A DNA stretch of 64,000 bases from Agrobacterium tumefaciens (lineage in GTDB: Bacteria; Pseudomonadota; Alphaproteobacteria; Rhizobiales; Rhizobiaceae): positions 1-64,000 of the forward strand of contig NZ_WJOK01000025.1 of NCBI RefSeq assembly GCF_009649785.1, written 5' to 3'. Below the pieces are notes generated by a model. The model saw only the letters and a program-made list of their open reading frames with translations. It made no database searches and was not told where the DNA came from. Position numbers and translations under genes: made by a program. This document shows, piece by piece, positions 56,405-64,000 of this stretch (position 1 is its first letter; every line of letters begins with the position of its first letter).

Positions 56405-57278
56405 TGCTCCCTAGGCCAGCCTTCGCCCGTTTGGTGTCTAGACCCGGAGGTGCTCCGAACAGACGCCTGTACTCCCGGCTGAATTGGGAGGCACTCTCGT
56501 AGCCGACCGCAAAGGCAACTTCTGCCGCACCTGCCTGGGTCGCGATCATGCGTCGGCGCGCCTCGTGGAGCCGGATATACTTCTGATACTGAAGCGGACT
56601 GACCGCGGCGACGGCTTTGAAACGGTCGTAAAAGACGGAGACGCTCATGCCTGCGCGCGCCGCGGTTTCCTTGAAGTCGAGACGCTCGGTGTAATGGTCG
56701 CGGATCCAGGCCATTGCTTTTCGAATGTGCATCAGGCGCGAGTCAGATCCCGCAATCTGTCGCAGCAATCCGCCATGCGGCCCCATCAGCAGCCGAAACA
56801 TCAGTTCATGCTCCAGAGACTGTGCCATGACCGGAATTTCGGCTGAGCGATCCAGCAGTTCCATCATTCTGCCCCAAGCGCCCAGAAGCGACGCGCTCGC
56901 GGTACTCACGCCGTACCCGGATTCGATCGGCAACTCCGGCATCGCCGCCATCTCTAGGACGAGATCGGACAGCAGAGCCGGATCCAGAAACAGACCGACC
57001 GCGACAAACGGACTATCTTGCGAAGCCTCGCAAACCTGACCCAGCGCGGCGATCTCGGCCGCTACGATCATGCTTTGACCTGGGCCGTACTCGAACATCT
57101 TGTCGCCGATGAACATGCGCTGGGTGCCCTGGATCACCAGAGATGCTGCAGGATCATAAATCAGCGGGTCGATCTCGGTCGTATGGTCGAGGGTATAGGC
57201 AAACAGTCTCGGCAATTTAGGGTTCGAACGTCCGGCGTGACGCATTGCGATTGTCCGTATCTTGTCGAGTTCGCTCAT
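56361..57278 (-). CDS. AraC-family transcriptional regulator (second)
   Basis: A 305-residue AraC-family regulator closely similar in layout to the one at 53884-54780: AraC_N-type domain (LVIQGTQRMFIGDKMFEYGPGQ, VGLFLDPALLSDLVLEM) and two C-terminal helix-turn-helix motifs (AARAGMSVSVFYDRFKAVAA, VAFAVGYESASQFSREYRRLFGAPP). The pair looks like an old duplication around the SDR-GST genes. It is divergent from a SnoaL-like gene (156 bases), a likely target. Confidence 0.93.
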   Translation of the reverse strand: MSELDKIRTIAMRHAGRSNPKLPRLFAYTLDHTTEIDPLIYDPAASLVIQGTQRMFIGDKMFEYGPGQSMIVAAEIAALGQVCEASQDSPFVAVGLFLDPALLSDLVLEMAAMPELPIESGYGVSTASASLLGAWGRMMELLDRSAEIPVMAQSLEHELMFRLLMGPHGGLLRQIAGSDSRLMHIRKAMAWIRDHYTERLDFKETAARAGMSVSVFYDRFKAVAAVSPLQYQKYIRLHEARRRMIATQAGAAEVAFAVGYESASQFSREYRRLFGAPPGLDTKRAKAGLGSINSPKAPGARSDVA

Positions 57279-57434
57279 GGTTCCACCGTAACCAGATTGC
57301 CCGGTTCTATCAAGCTTTCCGGAAGATCAGGCAAGAGTAACGGAAGTTTCGGCATCGTGGCCCTGGGGTTCAAATCCTATTATCGGGCCAAGACAGAGGC
57401 CATCGGGGCTTCTGACGGCCTCGGAGAACCCATC

Positions 57435-57821
57435 ATGCTCACCCCAATTGAAACCGTTTCGGCATTTTGCACCGCGTTCGTTGAAGACGGTGGAAGACCA
57501 GCCGTCCGCCACTGGTTCACACCCGCCACGCGCTGGGTCAACGAAGGCGTATCAATAACGACTGGAGCCGACGAGGCCATTGCGATGATCGATGGATTGG
57601 AAGCATCAATGGGCATCGCCACGGTACATATCGACATGCTCGCGATTGCCGCCGATGGATCTCGCGTTCTCACCGAGCGGCTAGACAGGTTTGAGCGCGC
57701 CGATGGCAGCGAAATCGGCCGTGTGATGATCATGGGGATTTTCGAGGTAGAAGGGGACAAGATCGTTGAGTGGCGCGATTATTTCGACGTCACCGCTGTC
57801 CAGAAGTTTTCTGCCAGCTGA
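57435..57821 (+). CDS. SnoaL/limonene-1,2-epoxide-hydrolase-like protein
   Basis: A 128-residue protein of the NTF2-like fold. ETVSAFCTAFVEDGG at the start and VEWRDYFDV near the end match the limonene-epoxide-hydrolase/SnoaL group, where Asp and Arg residues in this region are catalytic. The start ATG 57435 is chosen because the fold begins there; the frame is open much further upstream but that part overlaps the AraC-type gene. Likely controlled by the divergent AraC-type regulator. The substrate is unknown. Confidence 0.85.
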   Translation: MLTPIETVSAFCTAFVEDGGRPAVRHWFTPATRWVNEGVSITTGADEAIAMIDGLEASMGIATVHIDMLAIAADGSRVLTERLDRFERADGSEIGRVMIMGIFEVEGDKIVEWRDYFDVTAVQKFSAS

Positions 57822-57938
57822 GAAGCAGCTTTGGTGTGTGGCTCGGAGCCCTCTCCCACGCACTGAATTGTCCCAACAGGGTGGCTGGTTCAGATCCAAT
57901 CAGGGCACTTCATGATCGGCTAGCTCTCGCATTTGCCT

Positions 57939-59051
57939 TCAAATCGAGGGCTCCGCGATTGAGTTGAGAAAGGACTCCAACTCTTCAATGCTGGCCATGA
58001 CAGACCCAAATTCGGGCGGCGTCCCAAATATCATGGCGGACATTCTCTCGTAGTCTGATGCGAGTTTTTTGCGCATCTCGGGCGTCGGCACCAGCCGAAA
58101 ACTACCGGGAACGGCTCGATCATATCGATGGTCCGGCGCGCGAAACATCAGCTCCTTATGCCGGCGGCAAGCCTCAGCAAGGTCAAGCATCAATGCCGTG
58201 GCCTTGCCGTAGCCGGGATTCGTCCAGATTTGATGAACATCGTAATAATGGCGCGAGTATCGATTGAGGTCTGGAACTTTCAGCGCGGGACTATCCGGCA
58301 TGCTTCGTTTTTCGGTCATCTCGGTCATAGCGTGAAGGATCAGAACTTTCTCCCAGAAAGTGCGCTCCGGCTTGACGGTCGTTACATTCTGGACCGTCAG
58401 GTCAGTGCCCTTTGGCATTTCCGAGGCGACGTATGGAATGATCTCTCGCGTCTCGGCCGGAACCGGATCCGGGCGTGCCCCGCCTTCGATGCGCACTGCG
58501 GCCTCGACATAACCGCCGCTCGTGTCAAAGACGCTTTTGTATCCCAGAACGAGTACGTCAAGCGCCTCCTTCTTTCGGTAGAGATCATATCCGAAGTCGA
58601 GCGAAAAATGCCCCGATTGTCCGGTCTCTCCCTCGACCGCAGCGATTTCCTCATCGAGCAAACTCTTGAGCGGTCCGGACATATAATGGCGCGCTGCCTC
58701 GTCCACCTGCTCGGCCAGAGCCTTTTGCTGTTGATTGACGGAGGGAAGTGCTGCGATATCGGCCTCGAGCGGAACTTTTAGATCTGCCTTGTAGATGCCG
58801 ATGTCGATATCTTCAGAAAAACGCTTTATAAGGCCATATGTCTTGCTGAGGCTGGTGCCGCCCTTAAAGTAGAGACCGATAGCATCGTCTTTGCGGCGGT
58901 TGAACAGGAAGTCCAGCACCCAGCAGACGTATAGATCCTTCTCAACATTCTCGGCTCGCGTCTCCAGCTCGGAAGCAGCGGCGGAGAACAGTGCTCGCCG
59001 CTCGTCAGCGCTTGAGCGGATGATATCAATGAAACTCTGGTGCATGTTCAT
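57939..59051 (-). CDS. abiEii: AbiEii-type nucleotidyltransferase toxin
   Basis: A 370-residue AbiEii/AbiGii toxin-family protein, the toxin of a type IV toxin-antitoxin system. The nucleotidyltransferase core is visible: FKGGTSLSKTYGLIKRFSEDIDI (GG-T-S at 64-67, D-x-D at 81-83). It transfers nucleotides to RNA targets in known members. The start overlaps the antitoxin gene by 26 bases. Its likely role is plasmid maintenance or abortive phage defence. Confidence 0.92.
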   Translation of the reverse strand: MNMHQSFIDIIRSSADERRALFSAAASELETRAENVEKDLYVCWVLDFLFNRRKDDAIGLYFKGGTSLSKTYGLIKRFSEDIDIGIYKADLKVPLEADIAALPSVNQQQKALAEQVDEAARHYMSGPLKSLLDEEIAAVEGETGQSGHFSLDFGYDLYRKKEALDVLVLGYKSVFDTSGGYVEAAVRIEGGARPDPVPAETREIIPYVASEMPKGTDLTVQNVTTVKPERTFWEKVLILHAMTEMTEKRSMPDSPALKVPDLNRYSRHYYDVHQIWTNPGYGKATALMLDLAEACRRHKELMFRAPDHRYDRAVPGSFRLVPTPEMRKKLASDYERMSAMIFGTPPEFGSVMASIEELESFLNSIAEPSI

Positions 59052-59772
59052 CCATTCCCCCGCGGCCCGGCGGAGTGTTTCCGTCTTCCTGAAGTGGCGG
59101 ATCGGCGGTTATCGTCTCGACAGCCCGGTACATCCAGGCTGGGATGGCGTGAATGTTTTCGCGCAGATCTTCGACGATCGGCTGCCTATGATGGCTTCGT
59201 GCCAGGTAGCGGACGATACCATCGACAACGGTCTCCAGATTGGATCGCTCGTCGCGAAACCAGTGGAGGGCCTGAATCACTCGCATTGCCGGCCGGCCCG
59301 CCCAAAAAGCGGTCTTTGCTGAGATACGCTTGAAGTCCAAGATGTAGATCACGGGCTTCGTGGCCTCCGCATCCCCGGCATTGGCCTCGATCTCGATGGT
59401 TCGGGGATATGTGTCCGCATAGATTGTTGACCTGGCGGGGACGGCCGTCGTCAGGCCAAGATCATTGGCAGCCGTCATGCCATCGACGCAAACACGAAGT
59501 TTGTCACGCCGCGCGATTGCATCGATGAACGAGGCCCGTGGCGGAAACACCATCGTGCCTGTCAGTTGGCTGACAGCTGGCTTGTCGTAAAGACCACGAT
59601 GAGGGCGGCGGATGTCGCCGCGATTGGTCAGCCTCTGCAGCGCCTTTTCGACGGCGTTCGGTGTTGCGATATCCAAGAAGTCGGAGCGCGACCAAACCCC
59701 GGAAGGCGCCGCGTCGGCGATCCGTTTTTGAATGCGTTCCAGAGTGTCAGATGTGGGATCCGGCATAGTCAT
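59026..59772 (-). CDS. abiEi: AbiEi-like antitoxin (DUF6088 type)
   Basis: A 248-residue DUF6088/AbiEi-type antitoxin. The N-terminal winged helix (GVWSRSDFLDIATPNAVEKALQRL, then GDIRRPHRGLYDKP) should bind the operator upstream; the C-terminal domain is thought to act on the toxin pathway. First gene of the pair, 26-base overlap with the toxin gene. Strong inverted repeats upstream of its promoter fit AbiEi autorepression. Confidence 0.9.
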   Translation of the reverse strand: MTMPDPTSDTLERIQKRIADAAPSGVWSRSDFLDIATPNAVEKALQRLTNRGDIRRPHRGLYDKPAVSQLTGTMVFPPRASFIDAIARRDKLRVCVDGMTAANDLGLTTAVPARSTIYADTYPRTIEIEANAGDAEATKPVIYILDFKRISAKTAFWAGRPAMRVIQALHWFRDERSNLETVVDGIVRYLARSHHRQPIVEDLRENIHAIPAWMYRAVETITADPPLQEDGNTPPGRGGMDEHAPEFH

Positions 59773-59792
59773 CCTACATTGTGTCCAAAAAT

Positions 59793-59821
59793 TATATACA
59801 AAATTTGGTCACCAATGGCAA
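59793..59821 (-). promoter_or_regulatory. Promoter of the abiE operon
   Basis: On the minus strand: -35 TTGCCA (59821-59816), a 17-base spacer, -10 TATATA (59798-59793). The spacer contains the small dyad TTGGTCACCAA (59805-59815), and a large palindrome lies just upstream, so repression by AbiEi bound here is plausible. Confidence 0.6.
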
Positions 59822-59827
59822 CTCTCC

Positions 59828-59869
59828 CGCTACTGACCAATTTTTATATCAGAAAATTGGTCAGTAGCG
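59828..59869. promoter_or_regulatory. Operator palindrome upstream of abiE
   Basis: 17-bp arms, starting CGCTACTGACCAATTTT, face each other exactly across an 8-base loop (TATATCAG). The word TTGGTCA/TGACCAA occurs in both arms and again in the promoter spacer. It ends 6 bases from the -35 box. AbiEi proteins are known to bind inverted repeats before their promoters. Confidence 0.75.
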
Positions 59870-59938
59870 TCACCCGGCTAGGCTTTCAGGTAGTGAGGTG
59901 AATGTCTTTCCAACGCATGCGATGCCGGAGCAGGCAGA

Positions 59939-60205
59939 CTATTGAAGTAGCTGCGCCTTGATCGCCTGTCCGACAATGGTCAACTGCAGCACCGGTTCGC
60001 CGCGGATGAAGCTCTCCTCGACGAGTTCCATCTTTTCCAGTCGCTCGACAAGCTTCTCCGACAGCCGCTTGTCACCGACCAGCCAACCCCTGCCCACTTT
60101 CCTCTGTCGCCGGAAGAAAGCAATTGCTCGAAGCGCTTCTTCTTGCGTCCGAGTCAGACTGCATATTGCCTCGACGGCGGCGGGATGGTCTGCCGTATTG
60201 TTCAT
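59939..60205 (-). CDS. Small hypothetical protein, winged-helix-like
   Basis: An 88-residue protein I do not recognise by family. The helical pattern (TRTQEEALRAIAFFRRQRKV, then SEKLVERLEKMELVEES and QLTIVGQAIKAQLLQ) resembles a winged-helix fold. Third of three small genes on the minus strand; its start is 3 bases after the stop of the previous one, so they form an operon. Function unknown. Confidence 0.75.
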   Translation of the reverse strand: MNNTADHPAAVEAICSLTRTQEEALRAIAFFRRQRKVGRGWLVGDKRLSEKLVERLEKMELVEESFIRGEPVLQLTIVGQAIKAQLLQ

Positions 60206-60208
60206 TGA

Positions 60209-60457
60209 TCACCCCCCATTTCTGTTCGACGGGTTATCGGCTGCGGGCCACTCGTTGGCCGGTTCTTCTATCGGTTCATCCGCGGGATCAGGGTCGCGAT
60301 CATAGGCGAGCTGTCGCTTTGCCAGAACGTCCTGAAGCGTCTCTATGACACGCGCTGTTCCGTGTCCCTCATTTGCGAAACGATCGATGATCTCAGCGAC
60401 GGCATCATCCAACTGCTGAAACAGTCGTTCCTGATTTTCAGATCTCTCACTCATCAA
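60209..60457 (-). CDS. Small acidic hypothetical protein
   Basis: An 82-residue protein with helical N-terminus (ERLFQQLDDAVAEIIDRFANEG) and an acidic, Pro-rich tail (DPADEPIEEP). No known family. It lies between two other small genes (12 and 3 bases away), as part of one operon. Function unknown. Confidence 0.7.
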   Translation of the reverse strand: MMSERSENQERLFQQLDDAVAEIIDRFANEGHGTARVIETLQDVLAKRQLAYDRDPDPADEPIEEPANEWPAADNPSNRNGG

Positions 60458-60469
60458 AAATCCTCCTGA

Positions 60470-60730
60470 TCAGCCACCGACCCGGCGCTGCTGCCAATCC
60501 TTGTATGGCGCCATAAGCTGGCCCGGAAACCGATCCTCGATCGCCGTCTCCACCATGGCGATTTGGGCGAACACATCGCTGTCATCGCGATCTTCAGGAC
60601 GAATGCTCTCGCTTGCTTCCTCAAGCCGCTCCATCAGCCCAAACACTTCCTCGTCTGTCATCGCCGCCAGACGGTCTGCGAACTCCACGGCGTCGAAATC
60701 TTGCATGCCGTCACTCCTTTGTTTCTTCAT
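60470..60730 (-). CDS. Small acidic hypothetical protein
   Basis: An 86-residue acidic protein (FDAVEFADRLAAMTDEEVFGLMERLEEA) without membrane segments or known motifs. First of the three small genes that lie between the abiE region and the exonuclease gene, with good coding character. It lies 59 bases downstream of the exonuclease gene on the same strand. Function unknown. Confidence 0.7.
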   Translation of the reverse strand: MKKQRSDGMQDFDAVEFADRLAAMTDEEVFGLMERLEEASESIRPEDRDDSDVFAQIAMVETAIEDRFPGQLMAPYKDWQQRRVGG

Positions 60731-60789
60731 CGGCCATCGCCATGGTTGACGAGCCTAGAAACGACCGCACCAATTGTCCCTGAGATATG

Positions 60790-61566
60790 CTATTCATTAT
60801 CCAGTTCAATCCAGACCGGCGCGTGATCGCTGGTGTGCTCCCAGGCCCGCGCGAACTTGTCGACGCTGCAGGTCTGCAGTCTTTCCTGTAGCGATGGGCT
60901 CAGCAGGAAATGATCGATGCGCAGCCCGGCATCGCGAGCGAAGGCGTTGCGGAAATACTTCCAAAACGTATAGATCCGCTCTTCCGGATGCAGCAGCCTG
61001 ACGGCGTCCGTCCAGCCCATGGCAATGAGTTCGGCATAAGCAGCGCGCACCTCAGGGCGAAACAGGGCGTCGTCCCGCCAGCGCTCCGGTTTGTAGACAT
61101 CGAGATCGGTCGGCATCACATTGAAATCGCCGACCAGAGCCACAGGAACGTCGAGTTCGAAGAGTTCCTCGGCGTAGGAATGCAGTCGCTCAAACCAGCG
61201 GAGTTTGTAGTCGAATTTCGGCCCAGGTGCTGGATTGCCATTCGGGAGATACAGGCAGCCGATGACGATGCCATCGATGGCAGCCTCGATATAGCGGCTG
61301 TGACTGTCGTCGGGATCTCCCGGCAGTCCGCGTCGTGTCTCGCGCGGCTCCTGATCCCTGGCAAGGATTGCCACACCATTCCAGGATTTCTGGCCGTGCC
61401 AGATCGCACCGTAGCCCGCGCGCTCGATCTCGCGGCGCGGGAATTTATCGTTTGGCGCCTTCAATTCCTGCAGGCACACGACATCAGGCTTTGCCTCGGC
61501 GAGCCAGCGGAGCAAAACCTCCAGCCGGCCGTTGATGCCGTTGACGTTGTAGGTAGCGAGCTTCAC
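60790..61566 (-). CDS. xth: Exonuclease III-family DNA repair enzyme
   Basis: A 258-residue AP endonuclease/3'-exonuclease of the ExoIII type. Hallmarks: MKLATYNVNGINGRLEVLLRWL at the start, VVCLQELKAPND (metal-binding Glu), VPVALVGDFNVMPTDLDVY (Asp-Asn) and LRIDHFLLSP with W-E-H-T-SDHAPVW at the end (Asp-His). It repairs abasic sites and 3' blocks, which suits the adjacent end-joining genes. A 58-residue gene lies just upstream. Confidence 0.96.
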   Translation of the reverse strand: MKLATYNVNGINGRLEVLLRWLAEAKPDVVCLQELKAPNDKFPRREIERAGYGAIWHGQKSWNGVAILARDQEPRETRRGLPGDPDDSHSRYIEAAIDGIVIGCLYLPNGNPAPGPKFDYKLRWFERLHSYAEELFELDVPVALVGDFNVMPTDLDVYKPERWRDDALFRPEVRAAYAELIAMGWTDAVRLLHPEERIYTFWKYFRNAFARDAGLRIDHFLLSPSLQERLQTCSVDKFARAWEHTSDHAPVWIELDNE

Positions 61567-61577
61567 CAGCGTTTCCG

Positions 61578-61754
61578 TCAGTGCTTTCGATCGCCCTTGT
61601 CGCCCTGACCCGGTTTCGCATCATGCTTCGCGTCGTGGCGAGCATCGGCCGACAGCGAGCGGGAGACGTCGACACTCTCTTTGAATTTCCCCTCCTTGTC
61701 ACGGCGGACATAACGCTTGTCAGTTCCGGTATCGATCAGTTCGCGCTTGCTCAT
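61578..61754 (-). CDS. 58-residue hydrophilic protein upstream of exonuclease gene
   Basis: A very charged protein: MSKRELIDTGTDKRYVRRD, then KEGKFKESVDVSRSLSADA and a His/Lys/Asp-rich tail. Start ATG 61754 with AAGGAG 8 bases upstream; stop 11 bases before the exonuclease start, so they share an operon. The clean ribosome binding site and codon use support a real gene. No known domain; function unknown, possibly DNA-related given the basic charge and neighbours. Confidence 0.7.
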   Translation of the reverse strand: MSKRELIDTGTDKRYVRRDKEGKFKESVDVSRSLSADARHDAKHDAKPGQGDKGDRKH

Positions 61755-61953
61755 GGCAGGACTCCTTCAGGATTGCTCCACGAAGAAACGCGTGTGACCA
61801 GGAAAAGATGCACGGGAATCAAGAGACTAGCGCAGACTCGCAAAACGAGTGGGCATGATCGCGCTAAGTCCTTGAAAATTGATTCGTTTCGACTCGGAAC
61901 AATTACATGCTGATTCGCTTGAATCGCATTGGTTGTGTCAGGAGTTTTGCGTC

Positions 61954-62853
61954 ATGGTTGCCCCGAGAGCCAATTGGAAAGGCTTCATCAAATACGGAGA
62001 GGTCGCTTGTCCGGTGGCGCTGTACACCGCAGCATCATCTTCGGAAAGGATCGCTTTCAATACGCTGAACCGCAAGACCGGAAACCGGGTCAAGCGCGAG
62101 TTCGTTGACAGCGAGACCGGCGATCCGGTCGAACGTGACGAGCAGGTCAAAGGATACGAGGTCGAAAACGGCCAATACATCATCCTTGAGCCCGAGGAGG
62201 TCGCGGCCGCAGTTCCTGACAGCGACAAGACGCTCAAGATCGATGCCTTCATCCCCTGCCACGAGATCGACGACGTCTATTTTGACAAGCCGTACTATCT
62301 GGCGCCGGACAAGATGGGCACGGATGCTTTCTTGCTTTTGCGCGACGGCATGAAGAAAGCCAAGGTGGCCGCGATTGCCCGGACCGTTCTCTTTCGCCGC
62401 GTTCGAACCGTCCTCATCCGTCCGCATGGCAAAGGGCTGATCGCCACAACGCTGAACTTCGATTACGAGGTGCGCTCCTCTCAAGAGGCGTTCGAGGAAC
62501 TACCCGATCTGAAGATCGAAGGCGAAATGCTGGATTTGGCCGAGCACATCATTGGCACCAAGAAGGGCAGCTTCGATGCCAGCGCGTTCGACGACCGCTA
62601 CGAGGCTGCCGTCGCGGAGCTGGTGAAGGCGAAGATCGAGGGTAGGGCGCTTCCGAAGAAGAAGGCGCCGGCCGCATCAAAGCCGAGCGATCTTCTGCAG
62701 GCACTCAGAGAAAGTGCCGGCATTGGTGGAAAGAAGGCGGAGCCGAAACGGAGTGCGGCCAATGCCAACAAGGGCACGGCGCGCCAGAAAGCCGCCAAAC
62801 CTGCCGCTGCCAAAACCAAGTCCGCGGCGTCGCAGACCCGCCGCGCCGGTTGA
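61954..62853 (+). CDS. ku: Ku protein for non-homologous end joining (first)
   Basis: A bacterial Ku homologue of 299 residues that binds DNA double-strand ends and recruits LigD. The start at ATG 61954 (ANWKGFIKYGEVACPVALY) has AGGAG 10 bases upstream. The Ku core includes FNTLNRKTGNRVKREFVDSE and KPYYLAPDKMGTDAFLLLRDGM. The C-terminus is Lys/Ala-rich (about 250-299), typical of Ku tails that bind DNA. A second Ku gene follows after 12 bases, suggesting a heterodimer. Confidence 0.96.
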   Translation: MVAPRANWKGFIKYGEVACPVALYTAASSSERIAFNTLNRKTGNRVKREFVDSETGDPVERDEQVKGYEVENGQYIILEPEEVAAAVPDSDKTLKIDAFIPCHEIDDVYFDKPYYLAPDKMGTDAFLLLRDGMKKAKVAAIARTVLFRRVRTVLIRPHGKGLIATTLNFDYEVRSSQEAFEELPDLKIEGEMLDLAEHIIGTKKGSFDASAFDDRYEAAVAELVKAKIEGRALPKKKAPAASKPSDLLQALRESAGIGGKKAEPKRSAANANKGTARQKAAKPAAAKTKSAASQTRRAG

Positions 62854-62865
62854 TCGGAGGAGAAC

Positions 62866-63678
62866 ATGGCTGTCCGTCCCTATTGGAAAGGCTACCTCAA
62901 GCTATCGCTCGTCACGTGCCCGGTGCAGATGATGCCGGCGACCTCCGAAAGCGAGAAGGTCCGTTTCCACACGCTCAATCGCGAGACCCAGAACCGCGTC
63001 GTCAGCCACTATGTCGACAGCGTCACCGGCAAAGAGGTCAAAGACGAAGATGAGGTCAAAGGCTACCAGCGCGGCGAGAACGAATACATCATGCTGGAGG
63101 ACGAGGAGCTGGAGAACGTTGCGCTCGACAGTACCAAGACGATCGACATTTCCACATTCACCCCGCGCGACAGCGTTGAATGGATCTGGCTCGACACGCC
63201 GTATTACCTATCGCCCAACGATCCGGTCGGACAGGAGGCGTTCTCCGTCATTCGCGATGCGATGGAGGCCCAGGACATGGTTGGTATCTCGCGGCTGGTG
63301 ATCTCGCGCCGCGAACGCGCCGTCATGCTGGAGCCACGTGGCAGGGGTATTGTCCTTTGGACTTTGCGCTACGGGGATGAAGTCCGCGATGAAGACTCGT
63401 ATTTTGCGGGCATCGACGACGACGAGACGGCGGACAGCGAGATGATGCCCCTGGTACAGCAACTCATCAAGAAGCAGACGCAGCACTGGGACCCGAAGAT
63501 GGTCATTGACCCGGTGCAGGACCGGCTTCTCGACATCATTGCCGCCAAGAAGAAGGCGCTGAAAAAGCCGGCCAGGGCGAAACCGTCCGCGCCAGCAAAG
63601 TCAACGCCGAGCAATGTCATCAACATCATGGACGCTCTGAAAAAGTCGGTCGCCGCTGAGACCCGGTCCAGCAAATGA
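62866..63678 (+). CDS. ku: Ku protein for non-homologous end joining (second)
   Basis: A 270-residue Ku homologue, paralogous to the one upstream: RPYWKGYLKLSLVTCPVQM, FHTLNRETQNRVVSHYVDS, TPYYLSPNDPVGQEAFSVIRDAM. Shorter basic tail. GGAGGAG precedes ATG 62866. Paired Ku genes next to ligD are known from rhizobia, where the two can form a heterodimer. Its stop overlaps the ligD start (ATGA). Confidence 0.96.
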   Translation: MAVRPYWKGYLKLSLVTCPVQMMPATSESEKVRFHTLNRETQNRVVSHYVDSVTGKEVKDEDEVKGYQRGENEYIMLEDEELENVALDSTKTIDISTFTPRDSVEWIWLDTPYYLSPNDPVGQEAFSVIRDAMEAQDMVGISRLVISRRERAVMLEPRGRGIVLWTLRYGDEVRDEDSYFAGIDDDETADSEMMPLVQQLIKKQTQHWDPKMVIDPVQDRLLDIIAAKKKALKKPARAKPSAPAKSTPSNVINIMDALKKSVAAETRSSK

Positions 63679-64000
63679 AGCGACGCGCCAAACCGCTCCT
63701 ACAGGACGACGGGCTGTCTGCGAAATCGCAGCCGCGCCGCAAGCGCGATCCGGCGCAGCCGAACCTTCCATTCGATCCGATGCCCGATCGGGTTGAGCCA
63801 TGCCTGGCCTTGCTCAAGGCAGCTCCACCGATCGGTCCGGATTGGGCTTTTGAGATCAAGTGGGACGGCTATCGGCTGGCCGTCCACATCGAGCCGAAAG
63901 GCGTGCGAATTATTACCCGCGGCGGCCATGACTGGACACACCGGTTTCCTGCGATCGTGGCAGCTGCCAAAGAGCTGGGAGTCGGGACTGCCATTCTGGA
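63675..64000 (+). CDS. ligD: LigD, ATP-dependent DNA ligase (5' part, cut by window end)
   Basis: The first 108 residues of an end-joining ligase. After a basic leader (MKRRAKPLLQDDG... KPRRKRDP-like) comes the ligase adenylation domain with motif I FEIKWDGYRLAV, whose Lys takes the AMP. The domain order ligase first is usual for rhizobial LigD. The rest lies beyond 64000. It overlaps the second Ku gene by 4 bases, so all three are coexpressed. Confidence 0.93.
   Translation, partial: MKRRAKPLLQDDGLSAKSQPRRKRDPAQPNLPFDPMPDRVEPCLALLKAAPPIGPDWAFEIKWDGYRLAVHIEPKGVRIITRGGHDWTHRFPAIVAAAKELGVGTAIL

Noticed and set aside
1-64000. CRISPR arrays or rRNA operons
   Set aside because: No regularly spaced direct repeats and no rRNA-like stretches were seen anywhere in the window.

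Overview
The window reads as part of a large conjugative repABC plasmid from a Rhizobiaceae bacterium (Rhizobium, Agrobacterium, Ensifer or a relative). The support is a divergent traI-trb / repABC backbone with tra-box palindromes between the two operons, a typical RepABC cassette with its small antisense RNA, an RHE_PE00001-family protein, and a two-Ku/LigD end-joining cluster of the kind found on rhizobial replicons. The species cannot be named from the sequence alone.

Layout. 0.1-10.4 kb (minus strand): the complete mating-pair-formation operon traI-trbB-C-D-E-J-K-L-F-G-H-I, with tight or overlapping junctions. 10.4-10.8 kb: control region with two tra boxes. 10.8-14.5 kb (plus): repA, repB, the antisense ctRNA gene, repC. 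14.6-17 kb: a broken alpha/beta-hydrolase gene, a 36-bp perfect palindrome, a PD-(D/E)XK nuclease gene and the 3' remnant of an integrase gene. 17-20.7 kb: a twice-frameshifted KAP NTPase gene, then an intact tyrosine integrase with a small partner. 20.9-23 kb: HxlR regulator, short-chain dehydrogenase and nitroreductase. 23.1-27.7 kb: a Tn5053/Tn402-like tniA-B-Q-R transposition module whose tniB carries a frameshift.

28-46.4 kb is an accessory island rich in likely anti-phage or plasmid-competition genes: an RHE_PE00001 protein; a two-gene unit joining an Hsp70/actin-like domain, an McrB-like AAA+ domain and an McrC-like DUF2357 protein; an unknown gene overlapping an XRE-ImmA/IrrE gene; a superfamily 2 helicase followed by an LA2681-type HEPN protein; a DUF2971 protein; and the IetAS subtilase/AAA pair bracketed by two tRNA T-arm-like remnants.

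46.4-53.6 kb (minus): a KaiC-like double-RecA ATPase, a hybrid histidine kinase directly after it, a small gene, and a second hybrid kinase whose receiver domain is split off by a frameshift in an A-run. 53.9-57.8 kb: two AraC-type regulators with an SDR, a glutathione S-transferase-like protein and a SnoaL/limonene-epoxide-hydrolase-like protein. 57.9-59.8 kb: an AbiE toxin-antitoxin pair with a strong operator. 59.9-64 kb: small unknown genes, an exonuclease III homologue, two Ku genes and the 5' end of ligD, cut by the window edge.

How the parts fit: conjugation and replication are probably linked through quorum sensing (TraI makes the signal; the tra boxes lie between traI-trb and repABC). 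No traR, traM, relaxase or oriT is visible here, so these should lie elsewhere. AbiE and IetAS would favour plasmid maintenance. The 28-42 kb gene pairs are the least explained part of the window and the best place to look for a new system.
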